From: Ciona savignyi
Lineage: Eukaryota; Chordata; Ascidiacea; Phlebobranchia; Cionidae
Reading direction: 5' to 3'
NCBI GenBank assembly: GCA_000149265.1
Contig: CH003368.1
Location: 59,256 to 123,255 of the forward strand
DNA length: 64,000 nucleotides
Part shown: piece after piece, positions 11,310-23,655 of the stretch
How positions within the stretch are numbered: the first letter of the stretch is position 1
Layout of the letters: the number at the start of each line of letters is the position of its first letter
Notes under the pieces: model-generated
Told to the model about the DNA's origin: nothing
The model's database searches: none
Seen by the model: only the letters and a program-made list of their open reading frames with translations
Position numbers and translations under genes: made by a program

Positions 11310-13020
11310 TCACGTGCTAAATGGAACGCGCGCTTTTTATGGGTCCCAATTGAAAAATTGGGACACATTGTTTTTGTCGTTTTTTTTTTTTTCGTCAAAA
11401 GTTTGACAGGCATGGCATGGCGCCCCGACATCTACCAGAAGGAATAATGGAATCGTAATAAAACTTAGCCATTCGTTAGGCAATATGGTCTAGATATGCA
11501 GAAACCAAGATTTTGGGTGATAAATCAAGGGGAATTCCCCTGGGAGGTTAAAACCAAAACGGTATTTTTTTACGAAAAATTACGCTTTTTGTGGCATAGC
11601 GCTTGAACGAGTGCCCCAATATGAATACGATTAGGTGGAATGTAAGTGCATTAGTTACTGATTTATCACTTAAAAGAAATAAAAAAATTACCTAGGGAAA
11701 TACCCCAAAAATTTGATTTTGTTCTGAAATTATGATTGTGACAGGCATGCCATGTTGCCCCGACATCTAACAAAAGGAGTAATGGAATCGCAATGAAAAT
11801 TTGACATTTTTTAAACAACATGGTTAAGATATGCAGAAACCAACATTTTGTGTGATAAATCGAAGGAAATTCCCCTGGGACGTTAAAAACCAAAAAGCCA
11901 TTTTTTTCTAAAAAAATGCCTTTTTTGGGCATAGCGCTTGAAGGGCTGTTACAATTTAAATAAGATTTGGTACAATGTAAGTGCATTAGTCACTGATTTA
12001 ACACGTGAAAGAAATAAAAAAATTACCTAGGGAAATACCCTAAAAACTAAGATTTTCTTTTCTAAAAAACTAGCTTTCTTGGGTATAGCGCTTGAACGGC
12101 TGCTCCAATCTGATTTAGATTTGGTGGAATGTAAAGGCATTACCTACTAATTTAACAATTAAAAAAATAAAAAATAAATTTAGGGAAATATCCTAAAAAA
12201 TAAGTTTTGTTCTCAAATCATGATTGTGACAGGCATGGCTTGACGGACGCCCCGATATCTAAAAAAAGGAATAATAAAATAGTAATAAAGCTTTGTCATT
12301 TGTTATACAACATGGTCTAGATACGCAGGAGCAAAATTGTGGGTAATAAATCTAGGGGAATTCCTCGCAGACGTTAAAATCCAAAAGCGGTTATTTTTCT
12401 AAAAAATTAGCTTTTTGGGACATAGCATTTGAACGGCTGCTCTAATTTTGATAAGATTTGGTGGAATGCTGGATCGTTAGCCACCCTGTGTCCCTTAAAA
12501 GAAAGAAAACATTTACTTAGGGTAACTCCCTTAAAAACGAAAATATGTTCCTGACTCATGATTGTGACAAGCATGCCACATTGCACTGACACTTTCAAAG
12601 GATTCCTTAAATCGGATTAAAATTTTAAGAATTGATAGTTAACATGACTCACATATGTAAAAACAGAAACTTATGTACCAAGCCCATAAGGAATTCCCCG
12701 AAGCCATGAAAAACTAAATCGAACTGTTTCAGAAATTTAGCTTTATTTCAATACAGCACTTGAAAAAAAGCTTTAATTTAAAACATTTGTTATGAAATCT
12801 TTGTAAATCTTACACGATTGTTCTTTTTTTAACAACACATGGAGAAGAAAGTTTGGTTTGATAACTATGGGACCCATGCGTTAATGCTTGCAGAAACAAA
12901 AACTACATACACTGTGCATTAAATACAAAATGTGGTTAGGGACCGACCCTGTAGCATGAATATATGGCATGCAACATGTGTTTTACAAATAGTGGTGGTT
13001 AAACACGTGGTTGACACTCT
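11310..13020 (+). mobile_element. Repeat element with four ~335 bp subrepeats, copy 1
   Basis: The left end is tatgggtcccaattgaaaaa followed by gggacacattgtttttg. Internal subrepeats start with gacaggcatg-type words at 11,405, 11,740, 12,228 and 12,566, with one partly deleted unit between 11,740 and 12,228. Each subrepeat has ccgacatctaccaaaagg, atatgcagaaacca, ggggaattcccc and atagcgcttgaacggctg blocks. The right end is aaatagtggtggttaaacac then gtggttgacact. There is no coding capacity, so it is presumably non-autonomous. The class cannot be named from sequence alone. Confidence 0.85.
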
Positions 13021-13057
13021 TGAGCGTTGACCTGTGTTTTTTTGCGTGTTACGAATA

Positions 13058-13139
13058 ATGGAAAGTGAGGAAGACAACGTCATGTTGGTGAAGGCAAAGC
13101 AGTTCGGTTTCGATGATAGGGTGTATAATTCACTAAAAG
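13058..13139 (+). CDS. Candidate orphan first exon (27 codons)
   Basis: An ATG opens a 27-codon acidic then basic frame (MESEEDNVMLVKAKQFGFDD...) that ends at a good splice donor (aaaag/gtaagt). It lies between the right end of the repeat element and the RRM-like start of the LINE. It could be the first exon of a host gene disrupted by the LINE, the first codons of a LINE ORF1, or chance. No partner exon was found. Confidence 0.25.
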
Positions 13140-13339
13140 GTAAGTAAATCTGAAATTAATAATTTGCTGTTTTGATAGTGCAATCGGCGATAACATCGGT
13201 GTGCACTTGAAGTAGGCTAATTTAATACAATTGCAGCAAGAAAGGTTAAACGTAATCTCGGAAGTGCACTGAGCAAACTTCTCAGTCTGGGGTCTGACTA
13301 AAACCTGACACATTTCACTGAACCCAGTACCGTGCTATA

Positions 13340-14130
13340 TAGATGAAGGGAAACTAATAAAAACCCTCGAACAAAACAAGTGGGGGAAAATAGAAAGGGT
13401 TGAATTTGGTTCCCAACGGAATTTTAAAAATATTAAAAATGGATGGCTGAGTATCTACTTCTCAAAACTCAACACAAACAACATCCCAAATGTGCTCAAA
13501 TTTGGAGGCAAATTCATTACAGTTACAAAACCTGGCGAATCGCACCCTTATGTCGTTTCCGATTTGCCACATTAGAGAATATGGAAAATGGAGAAGACCA
13601 ATTCGAAAACAACACAATAGATTCACATAGCAGCAAACAATTTCCAATACTAAAACAAACGACACCTAAACAACAAAGACAAACAAAAAAGAAAACCCCG
13701 CGACCAATCAATCCAAGCACAAGTGAAATAAAACACAAAAAAACACCAATGGATCAAAATGACATACAAAACACACACAATCTGGATCACTCTCAAGAAA
13801 TCAACGAAAATATGAACGAAAGCATAGAAAAAGCATCAACTACAACAAAAAACACTCACCTTATAATCTTCATCCGGATCATACAATATGGAATCTATGG
13901 AGTCCAGCTTCCGAGAAGTTGACGATGCCTATGCAAAATATGTAGAAGGGAATTTAACGCAGTATCGATATGCAAACCAAACACCATCACATTATGAAAA
14001 TGATAATTCCGACTCGAGTGACCCACCTGATCTCAGAAGAACCGTCTCCTCCTTAAAGACAATGTTCGTGAATCATTCACCTGCAAAGAAGAGAAAACTT
14101 GTGTTAGAACGGGTTCACCCGAACACTTAA
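13340..14130 (+). pseudogene. LINE ORF1, frameshifted
   Basis: The frame from about 13,345 reads GKLIKTLEQNKWGKIERVEF and then GWLSIYFSKLNTNNIPNVLK, an RRM-like fold pattern as in ORF1 proteins of L1-type elements. After a stop near 13,572 the sequence continues in another frame as a Lys/Gln/Thr-rich low-complexity linker. It ends, in a third frame, with an 80-codon acidic segment that closes in KKRKLVLERVHPNT. At least two frame breaks separate these parts, so it is dead. ORF2 follows 26 bases later. Confidence 0.6.
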
Positions 14131-14156
14131 AATCATTAATAATAATATAACATAAG

Positions 14157-16990
14157 ATGTCAATCATATTTTGTAAATCAATATCGGAGCTACAAAAAAT
14201 AGAAAATGAAGAAATTATAATTGGAACGATTAACATAAATGGTATCAAAAATAAAGCTCAAATGATTTCAAATTACATTCACCAAAATAGGATTGACATA
14301 TTATGCATGCAGGAGATACATATTTTGGACCCAAGTTATATTAACACAGTACAACAATTGTCAAATTCTACCTTTTATGTGAACACCGCTTCGAAAATAA
14401 ATACAGAAAAAAAGCAATTCAGACAAGGGACGGGTATCCTAGTTAAAAATCATATTTTATCTAAGTATACAACATCTCATAAAATATTACTAACTAACTA
14501 TATATAAAGATAACACTATATGAAAATAATAGTATAATTAATATGTATAATGTTTATCTTAAATCCGATGGCAAAAGGTCAAATATCGTCGACAGAAAAT
14601 GTCAAATGGATAAAATACGATATAATTAATAAAATTAATTTAATGTGCAGAATATTATTCTGGGAGATTTCAATATGGTTATGAAAGCAAATGATAAGCA
14701 GGGGAAATTTGACCCCAAACAAAATATTGATAGAAAAAAATGGATAGAAATTGAAAAAGAATACGATTTAATAGATATTCATAATAAATTTAAAAAAAAC
14801 AAATAATTTTCACGAGAATAGTAAAAAAATCCTTCTAGACTTGATCGTATATATGCCAAACAACACGCGTTACATAATATAATTAATATCAAATATATAA
14901 GAAATTTTTTTTCGGACCATAATAACTGTCCGTTAATTGGTATAAAATTAATTTCGAATAAAAAATGGGGACCATCCTTGTATAAAATAAATAATTCAAT
15001 AATTAAAAATAACGAAGTCTAAGAAACGATAAACATACGTTGGAACCATTGGAGAAATGAAAAATGGAAATTTAAAAAAATACAAGAATGGTGGGAAATT
15101 GGGAAAAAAATGATAAAGAATGACGTGCAATACCATTCGCAAATTATTAGAAAGGGGGAGAAGAAACGATACAGGAATTCAGTGGAAAATTAGAACTAAT
15201 GGGAAAAAATAAACATGAAACAACTCAAAATATAAACCATATTCAAATTCAAAATAACGTCCAGGCATATGAAAGGAAAATAAATAGGGGTGCTCTAATT
15301 CGTTCCAAAATAAAAGAAATAGAACGGGAAATAAACCCTACTGGGGATTTTTTTTCCAATTTGAAACCGTCAAACAAAAAGCGGGATTCAATTTATAAAG
15401 TTAAATTAAATGATAATAATGAAATAACTAAAGAACCGAGCGAAACGTTAAATGAGATTTTTAAGTTCTATAATAAGCTATGGGGAGAAAAACCAATTAC
15501 TAGTGATCAAGAAGAATACTTATCCGATATCAAACCTATTAAAATTAATAACGAAGAATTTAAATTACTAACGAAACCCATAGATATAGAAGAAATTAAA
15601 ATAGCAATTGAAAATTTAAATAAAAATAGCTCACCCGGAATAGATGGTCTAACCTTGATTTTTTTCAAACAAATGGATAAATTATTTTTAAATGACATGT
15701 GCGAATTATATAACAATTTTTATTTTACAGGAATAATGACAGAATCGATGAGAATTGCTATTGTTAAATTAATTAATAAAAAGGGGGAAAAACTGGATAT
15801 AAAAAACTGGAGACCGATTTCATTATTGACCACCGACTATAAAATATATAGTAAAATAAAAAATAATAGACTATCAATTATTTTAGATCGCATAATTAGC
15901 ATAAATTAAAAATGTGGAATAAAAAACAAAAATATAGATCAAAGCATATATAATATACAAAGTGCAATAGACTCATCCAATCATTTTAATAAAAAGTTAA
16001 CATTAATGACTATAGATTACGAAAAAGCATTTGATCGAATTGATCATCATTTTATAATTAAAATTTTACAAAAACTTCAAATTCCCGAGGAAAATTTAAT
16101 AAAAACATTATATAATAAAATAATAAGTAAAATAGAAATTAATGGGGCTTTTACAAACCAAATAAATATAAAATGTGGAATAAGACAAGGCTGCCCAACC
16201 AGTATGACTCTTTTTTTAATTGGGATGGACATACTAACAAAAAAAGTAAATAATAATCAACTAATAAAAGGTATAAATTAGGAAAGACGGAATGCAAATT
16301 AGAACAGTATGCAGACGATATAACTTTTTTAATAGGACATAATTCATCTCTTAACCATATTGTAAAGGAACTTAAACAATACGAAAAAGCATCTGGACAA
16401 ATTATTAATAAAAATAAAACCCAATATATATCTAATGATATGGACATCAAAGAACATATTGATAAAATAAATATGGGAAATAATATAGTTAAAATAATCC
16501 GAATTCTGGGAATATACTTTAGTTTTGATTATAATTGTGAAAACAAAAATTGGGAAATAGCAAAAAAATCTATACAACGAACAATTGAAATACACCAACA
16601 ACGAACGTTAACTTTAACTGGGAAATGTTTATTAATTAACACCCTCATAGCACCTCAATTTATACATCCTGGAAAACATCTGCCGGTCAATAAAAAATAT
16701 ATAAAAGAAATAAATAGTTTAATATTTAAATTTTTATGGTTTCCAAGCAAATTAGAAAAAAATCGGCGCTCAAAATTATTAAATACAAATAATGTGGGAG
16801 GGAGAGCAATACCCGACCTAGAAACTAAATTATTTGCAGCAAAATTGATAAGATTATACGAACTAACCCAAATAAAACAAATTGAAAATATATGGCACGA
16901 ATGGGCAAGACATCAACTGGGATCAACTATTAAATAGATTAATTCTAAATTATTCTAAAATTCATTACCCAATGCAAGAACCATCATCAC
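14157..16990 (+). pseudogene. LINE ORF2: APE endonuclease + reverse transcriptase, broken (L1/Tx1-like)
   Basis: The order is that of an L1/Tx1-like ORF2. Endonuclease blocks: GTININGIKNKAQMISNYI, CMQEIH (14,157-14,507), ILGDFN near 14,656, SRLDRIYA near 14,835 and FSDHN near 14,912. RT blocks: SPGIDGLTLIFFKQMDKLFL (about 15,630), NWRPISLLTTDYKIYSK, LTIDYEKAFDRIDHH (16,005), CGIRQGCPTSMTLFLIGMD (16,170) and QYADDITFL (16,307). A C-terminal part runs to about 16,940. Several stops and frameshifts (about 14,505, 14,800, 15,020, 15,907 and 16,279) inactivate it. The base composition is very A-rich on the plus strand, as in L1-type elements. The 3' end lies within about 150 bases of the next repeat element and no poly(A) tail is obvious. 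Confidence 0.85.
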
Positions 16991-17099
16991 AACCTAAAAA
17001 TATTGCAAATCAAATCATCATTAATTCCTTTATGTACATACTTTATATTATATGCTAACCGTTATATGTGTTATCTTTGTATTTATTCGCAGTACATGT

Positions 17100-18860
17100 G
17101 TATAAGGCGCCCAATAAAAAAAAATCGCCGTCCAAGTTTTGGGCGAAAAAGAGCAAAAAATGCACGTCCACACGACCCCTTTAAAAAATTTAAGTTATTA
17201 TGGGTCCCAAAAATGGGACACATATTGTTTTTGTCCGTTTTTTTCATCAAACGCTGGACAGACATGCCTTGTGTACCCAATATCTACCAAAAAGGGTAAT
17301 GAAATCTTAATCACACTTGGTAATTTGTTAGACAACATAGTCTAGATATGCAGAAACCATAAATTTGGGTGATAAATTTAGAGGAATTCCCCAGGGACGT
17401 TAAAAACCAAAACGGTTTTTCTTTCTAAAAAATTAGCTTTTGGGGGCATAGCGCTTGAACGCCTGCTCCAATTTAAATTAAATTTGGTGGAATATAAGTT
17501 CATTAGCAACTGCTTCACCACTTAGAAGAAAGAAAAAAATTACCCTGGGAAAAACCCTAAAAATGAAGATTTATTCCTAAACCATGATTGTGACAAGTAT
17601 AATTTGTGGGCCCGTCATCTACCAAAAGGGGTAATGGAATCGCAATAAAACTTTGTCATTTGTTAGACAACATGGTCCAGATATGCAGAAACTAAAATTT
17701 TGGGTGATAAATCCAGGGGAATTCCCTTCAGACATTAAAAACCAAAACAGTATTTTGTTCTAAAAAATGGCTTTTTTTGGGTGTAGCGCTAGAATGGCTG
17801 CTCCAAATTTAAACAGGTTTGGGGAAATATAAGTGCATTAGCTACTAATTTAACAATTAAAAGAAATAAAGAAATTATCTAGGGAAATAAAAACTAAAAG
17901 TTTGTCCTTAAATCATAATTTAACAGGCATGCCATGTCACCCCGATATGTACCAAAAGGACTACTAGGATCGCAATAAAAATTGTGAATTATTAGACAAT
18001 ATGGCTAAGATATGCAGAACCCAATATTTTGGGTCATAAATCCAGGGGAATTCCCCCGGGTACGTTAAAAAAACAAAACGGTATTTTGTTCTAAAAATAG
18101 TTTTTTTTTGGTATAACGCTAGAACACGGCTGCTCCATTTTTAATCAGATTTGGTGAAATGTAAGTGCATTAGCCACTGATTTAAATCTTAGAAGAAATA
18201 AAAAAAATATTTAGGAAAATACCCTAAACAATAAGATTTTGTTCTTTAATATTGATAGTGACAGGCATGCCATATTGCCCCGACATCTCCAACAAAGAAT
18301 CGTCAAATCGAATTATGAAAATCGTTAGATAACATAACCAAGATATGTCAACACAGAAATTTATGTACTGAACCCAGGGGAATTTCCCGAAGCCATGAAA
18401 AACTAAAGCGGGCTGTGTGGGGAATTTAGCTTTATTTTACTACAGTGCTTGCTTGACAATAGGCTTTAATTTAAAACATTCGTCGTGAAATGTTAGTAAA
18501 TCTTACACGAATATTCTTTTTCTAACTACACAATACACATGAAAAGAAGTTTGGTTTAACAACTATGGGACCCATCCGTTTATGCTTGCAGAAACAAAAC
18601 TATTGCAGTCCGTTTAAAACTTTCTGGACTTTTGAATAACATGGACCTGGCGTGCACATATCTCACAATAAATATGTTGGGTAATGAACATGGATAATAA
18701 GATTGTCACCTCAGGGACCCATGCGTTTATGCTAGCAGTAACAAACTACAACATCGGTGTATAAAATACAAACTGTGGTTAGGGACCCTGTAGCATGAAT
18801 ATATGGCATACAATATGTGGTTTACAAATAGTGGTGGTTAAACACGTGGTTGACACTATC
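17100..18860 (+). mobile_element. Repeat element with ~335 bp subrepeats, copy 2
   Basis: Same architecture and strand as copy 1. The left end is tatgggtcccaaaaatggga followed by cacatattgtttttgtccg (17,199). Subrepeats start near 17,254, 17,594, 17,931 and 18,259, and the right end is aaatagtggtggttaaacac then gtggttgacact (18,858). The distance from the tgggtccc motif to the right end is about 1,660 bases here and 1,680 in copy 1. A leader of about 100 bases (17,100-17,198) is not shared with copy 1. Confidence 0.85.
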
Positions 18861-19803
18861 TAGTTACACTAAAGTAATACAATTGAATTTTATTTGTTGC
18901 AAATAGGATGTGGAATTGCGACAATACTTATATATAAAGCTTAGCAAATATTTTTGTCAGCACTGGAATCTACCTTTTTTGTTGTACCCGGTACACTACT
19001 AGTATAACACCTAAACAAAATAGTTGAGAAAAAAAACAAAATTCCGGTGTGTTGAAAGAAAGTACAGCAGTATTCCACAATGCATGCACAGACAGCATTT
19101 AACGAACTTTTAAAATCAATGTTTTCGCGAATACACAGTCGATTTGATTGAATAAAAGAAGCTGATTATTTATTTTTGTAGTTCTGGAAATTACCTTAAT
19201 CTGGACAACTTTTTTTGGACCTGAAAGGTATTACTATGCATGTATCAATTTAGTTACTTTGCTTAGCAATTTTATCATACTATGTTGTGTCGGATATTAA
19301 GCTCAACTTTGATGCAACAAAATCACATAACAGTAAATAGTTGTCTTGTCTTCAGCTCTTCTCCGATAAAAGTAATGATAACTGTCCATTTGAAGTTTTG
19401 GCATTTTTAATTAAATCGAACCCCACCTTTTCTAAAGAAGTGTTGTGATTGGATCCTACAATGTTCTTTTTTTACCACAGGTACCCGAGATACAATCGGT
19501 TTATCATCGTCTTCTATAAACACTGTCATGTTTTCATGGCCACATGATTCTAACATTTTTACTAAGAATTAGAGCAATGCTAATACTAAGCTTCTATACA
19601 ATACAATTTTTATTTCTTTCGCTGCAGCGTTTACCACCAACAATTTGGAAATACATGTCATATATAAATATATGTATTGCGTATTTGTTGCCTGTATTGC
19701 AAATATATATATATATATACCAAAACAAATATGGCGTTAACTGAAAATCCAAACAATTAACAAAAAAATATTGTGGCAACTGGCAAAATACTACATCAAA
19801 ACA

Positions 19804-19840
19804 GGAAGGCACCAAAAAAGTTATCTAGTTTGGTGCCTCC
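19804..19840. repeat. Short perfect-arm hairpin
   Basis: ggaaggcaccaaa (19,804-19,816) pairs with tttggtgcctcc (19,829-19,840) over 12 pairs with one bulged A and a 12-base loop. It is short for a microRNA precursor and could be a decayed inverted-repeat element. Confidence 0.4.
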
Positions 19841-20353
19841 CTAAAAAAAAGAAAACAAATATATATATTCTAATAAAAATTTGATGATATTCTACTAAAC
19901 ACAGGGATTTTATGAGTTAATTGTGAGATTAATAGGTCTACAGGTCATATAAAACCTGAGTACCGGTAGGCAGTATTACCAAAACCGACACAATACTTAT
20001 GACACCTTAAACTCGGACACATTTTCCGACATCCTGAACCCCAAAACTTGTATTTTAGACAAAGCTAATGGTATGTCTCTACTGTCCACAAATATTAAAA
20101 GTCAAGTTAATTTAAAGAAACTGTGTATTGTTTATATACAGCACAATTCTTCTAGCATTAGCAGGTACCCTACAGTCAGCATTTAGAATCTGTTGCAGAA
20201 ATATTTACCGATACCGTTAAAAAATATTTTCCGATACCGGTACTTTACTAAATGGTGAGTAATGTAACAGTTGTTGCTGTCCAAAATGTCATAACTTACT
20301 TTTTGGACAAAAGATGATCCGACAGGAATGACAAAATTTAATAATAAACTCAC

Positions 20354-20459
20354 ATTTCTTTGGACTGCATGCAACAGAGCCACTTTTCAGTGTTGGTGGC
20401 ACACTTATCTTTCCGGTACCAGGTTTAGAGGGATTTTCGTCTTTTTTTGCAGTTGTCCA
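20354..20459 (-). CDS. Candidate internal exon, unknown protein
   Basis: The minus strand shows an acceptor (ttttcatcag), a 106-base open segment reading WTTAKKDENPSKPGTGKISV... and a good donor (aaat/gtgagt). The segment is Lys/Pro/Ser-rich and looks like a linker. No neighbouring exon could be joined with confidence. Confidence 0.3.
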
Positions 20460-21580
20460 CTGATGAAAACATAAACTAAAATTATCAACAAGGCAATCTA
20501 GCCAAAGCACATACAACCTACTGTATTATTTAAGGTCTAAACTAAAATTTCAGCGATTTTGAATAAAATATTAGGTTTCAGTGTATCATTTTTATATCCA
20601 GAATTTCTGTAACGTACAAAACCGGGTAGCTTTGTACCAATTTAATGAAATTTCGCTGAAATTAAACTTCTGCTGGTATATATTCCGAATTGTCCCAAGT
20701 TTTCTTCTCGATTCATCTTTGCACGCGCGAAATTTTCTAAGATTTCCCGCCAAACCTCGGCGATGAGAGCAATGGATTAGAACAAGTTTCTACTAGGGCG
20801 ATAGGAGGTGACGTCAAAATAATCGCTTGCCATCGCCGTAAGTGTGCATCAGCCTTTATTCAATATTCTTCAGAATATCTCGTTCCCGAAGTCGTGTTGT
20901 CCGAGTTATTTAGTTTCATTAAATGTACTACTTTTATGCCTTTAAGAAGTTAGTTCCTTTTTCATAAAAAACATTTCGACTGACCAGAGGCAAGTTTCTG
21001 TATATCCACTTTCCGCCCAACTTTATACTCTCTGCTAACATAACCTGGGTTCTCGAGTAGATGTTGCAAATATGTTTAACGACGCCGTACAATTTTAACG
21101 TATAGGTAGTAATCAATATATATACAAGTTTGGGTTCTTCATTTCATGCATGGCAAGTATTTATCAATACACATTACAAAATAGTAAGCTTTGAAAACGT
21201 CAAACGATGTGGACGGTAAATAGTAGTTAACATCAGCTATTTTAATCCCAAGTACAAAACACCCAACGACAATTACTCCATCGCTTAATGCAACCATTCT
21301 TTTTGTGTTTATTGACTATTTCGCACAAAAGATAAGTTTGCCAATGGAAACTGTGATGAATACCGGATCTAGTAAGCATGATTCATGTTATAATATCAAA
21401 TAATAATGTTCAATTTTCTTCATTTTTACCGGCCCAAAGTTCGAATCTACAGTAGGCCCGTATTCAAAACCAGTATTTATTGGACAATCAATGTAATATT
21501 TGTAAATTGTGGTTCGGTAAATTTTACTTGAAAAATATGTACAAGGTTGTGCTCAAAAAATAAATTAACAAACGTTAGCC

Positions 21581-22447
21581 CAGAGATGGGCAACTTTTTT
21601 CGGTCTGGGTGCCAAAATCGGCTAAAATTATGGCAAAATCCTTCCGCGTGCCAATTAACAATTCGTGAGAACATATTTCTTTTTCTATCTTAAAGGTGCC
21701 TGTTTTGAAAAAAATGATTTAAATTTACCAAAATAGTGAAAACACAATATTACAAAAACTAAACATTCACAATAAACTTTCTCAAAAGGTTTAAGTTTTA
21801 TTTCTAAGAAAATATCAGTTTGAATAGCTTTAAATACATCTCGTACATCAGTTTGAAGTTTCTTAGCTGATGGTCCTAACATTCGGTACGGACAAAACAA
21901 CGAAATAACTTTTTACAGTAATGACTTTTAATTTTCATCTTTACTTCAAAATAAGCAAGCGCTGTACTATTACTGATAAAGTATGTTCAACGATGAATAA
22001 TGATGGGCTTAAGTGAAATAAGTTTACCGGTCTTTTTTACTTGCCGAAATATGCATGTATGACTTTAACCGATGCCGAATGACCTTACCGGCACACGGTA
22101 CATCATGTTGTTAAGCCTTATAGATGCTAATGATAACTGATACTACTAACTACATCTGGTTGTCTGAACAAACGTACAAATTTCTCTCACGGCCGATTTG
22201 TCTGTGGTAGCAGGTTGCGAAATTTGCAAGCGGATTGTTGTATTCTTTGGTCTTTGTTAAGTAACAAAAACACAGTATTAAATAATCAAATCTTCACAAC
22301 TTACGGTAATAAACATTTTATGCACGTGGCAAAAGCCTAAATAATATAACAACTTTTAAGTTATTATCTTTAGGAGAAAATAATCTTATTTCCTTGACCT
22401 AGCGTGCCAGAAATACAAGCTCGCGTGCCAAGGGTTGCCCATGCCTG
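21581..22447. mobile_element. Non-autonomous hAT-type DNA transposon, 867 bp
   Basis: Terminal inverted repeats cagagatgggcaac (left) and gttgcccatgcctg (right) match at 12 of 14 positions. The element is flanked by an identical 8 bp target duplication, cgttagcc, at 21,573-21,580 and 22,448-22,455. An 8 bp duplication and a CAG...CTG end are hallmarks of hAT elements. Internal frames are short and no transposase is recognised. It sits about 60 bases past the stop codon of the lectin gene, possibly within its 3' untranslated region. Confidence 0.92.
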
Positions 22448-22506
22448 CGTTAGCCTAATCAAATCAATAAACTAATTTAATGGTTTTTAACAATTTTTAA
22501 TACAAT

Positions 22507-23655
22507 TTATATGCCAACGGAACGTTCACACAAAGGGCGTGTATATCTGCTCTCCCCACAGTTAATGTCATTCATGAGACCATCAAATGCTTCTGCACAA
22601 TTCTCCGACCTCGCACCGTTTGGGTTAGGAGCATCCCAATTAGATTGATTATTCCGGAGCGGACTTCCGTCTTCCCAAATCCATTTTCCCTCCTGTGCGC
22701 GGTCGGTGAGGCCCAACCAATACCTTTTGAGACCCAATCTTAACGAAGAGAACTTTGCTCGGTTGTAGGATGCGATTTTTCTTTCAAGTAAAATAACATT
22801 TGGTTTTACACAAAAAATATTTGCATTATTTGGTTTGTGTGTGTGATTAGATTTTTGTCTTGGAGATGTTAGTTTTACCACAAACATAAATGGCTGGTTA
22901 TCAACAGAACTTAGTTCAACATAAAGATAAGGTTCCTGAGTAAACTAACCACCTTCGTATATTGATGTCTTTCACACCAGCTACAGCTAAAGTTGAGTTG
23001 ATATCACGACAAGCTGTTTCAGAGGCGTCGTATGTCATTGTGGATGGCAACACACGGTAGACAAAACCATTTCCCGGTACGTACCACTCTTTCCCGTCTA
23101 AGGCTGAAATTGTAAAAATTGAAAACTAGAAGACAAAATGGCCACGACTGCCGAAGATATAAAGTACAGAGACTCGAGATATCTACATGATTACCCTAGA
23201 GATAACTGAAGGCAGAATATAATCGGAATAATCATCTTTTAATCGTTTCCTATACCAAGTATAAAAATTACCAACCTGGGTAAAACCTCCAATCGATAAT
23301 CATGTCCGTTTCCCAACCTGTGGACTGGTGGTCTGTTCGTTCCAGCTCAACCCAAAGCCCGTTTATTTTAATTTCTTCCACCGTGACCTTAAATTTGTAT
23401 TGAAGGCTTGGATCCTCCATCCTAACTGTTGCGTCCGCAAAAACCGGTACAGAATCCAGACACAATTTGTAGATAACAAATGCCCTTTTCTTTGGAGAAT
23501 CAGATGAAAGATACAAATTAAAACTTCCGCTCGTCGAAGCCTGTACTTCTGAAATACATGACGATTAAAATGACATAATAACCCAATTAAAAAATCTTAC
23601 CCGATACAAACATGCTCAAACCACAGACAACGAACCACAGACTGAAGATGTTCAT
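22507..23655 (-). CDS. Secreted C-type lectin-like protein, 4 exons, 250 aa
   Basis: Exons on the minus strand: 23,655-23,601; 23,548-23,276; 23,103-22,953; 22,780-22,507. All junctions are GT-AG and in frame (753 bases with stop). Exon 1 encodes a hydrophobic signal peptide (MNIFSLWFVVCGLSMFVSG). Exon 2 (about residues 19-109) encodes a domain of about 90 residues that I do not recognise. Exons 3-4 encode a C-type lectin domain: WYVPGNGFVYRV, TYDASETACRDIN, then RYWLGLTDRAQEGKWIWEDG, SENC, INC and LCER. This supplies the four canonical cysteines and the WIGL-like and WxWxDG motifs. The usual EPN/QPD sugar motif is replaced by NWDAPNPNG and the WND motif by MND, so calcium-dependent sugar binding is uncertain. 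A role in secreted recognition or immunity is inference from the family. Confidence 0.88.

Larger units (their letters stand above)
18861..21572. other. 2.7 kb with no firm gene
   Basis: AT-rich. It contains a short hairpin (19,804-19,840) and one minus-strand exon-like segment (20,354-20,459), both listed separately. Other open frames have no recognisable domain. Confidence 0.4.

Noticed and set aside
11310-18860. Interpretation as an LTR retrotransposon with 1.7 kb LTRs
   Set aside because: The enclosed coding region is an APE-type LINE, not gag-pol. No primer-binding site or target duplication was seen, and a third copy of the repeat occurs alone. The bracketing is kept only as a finding.
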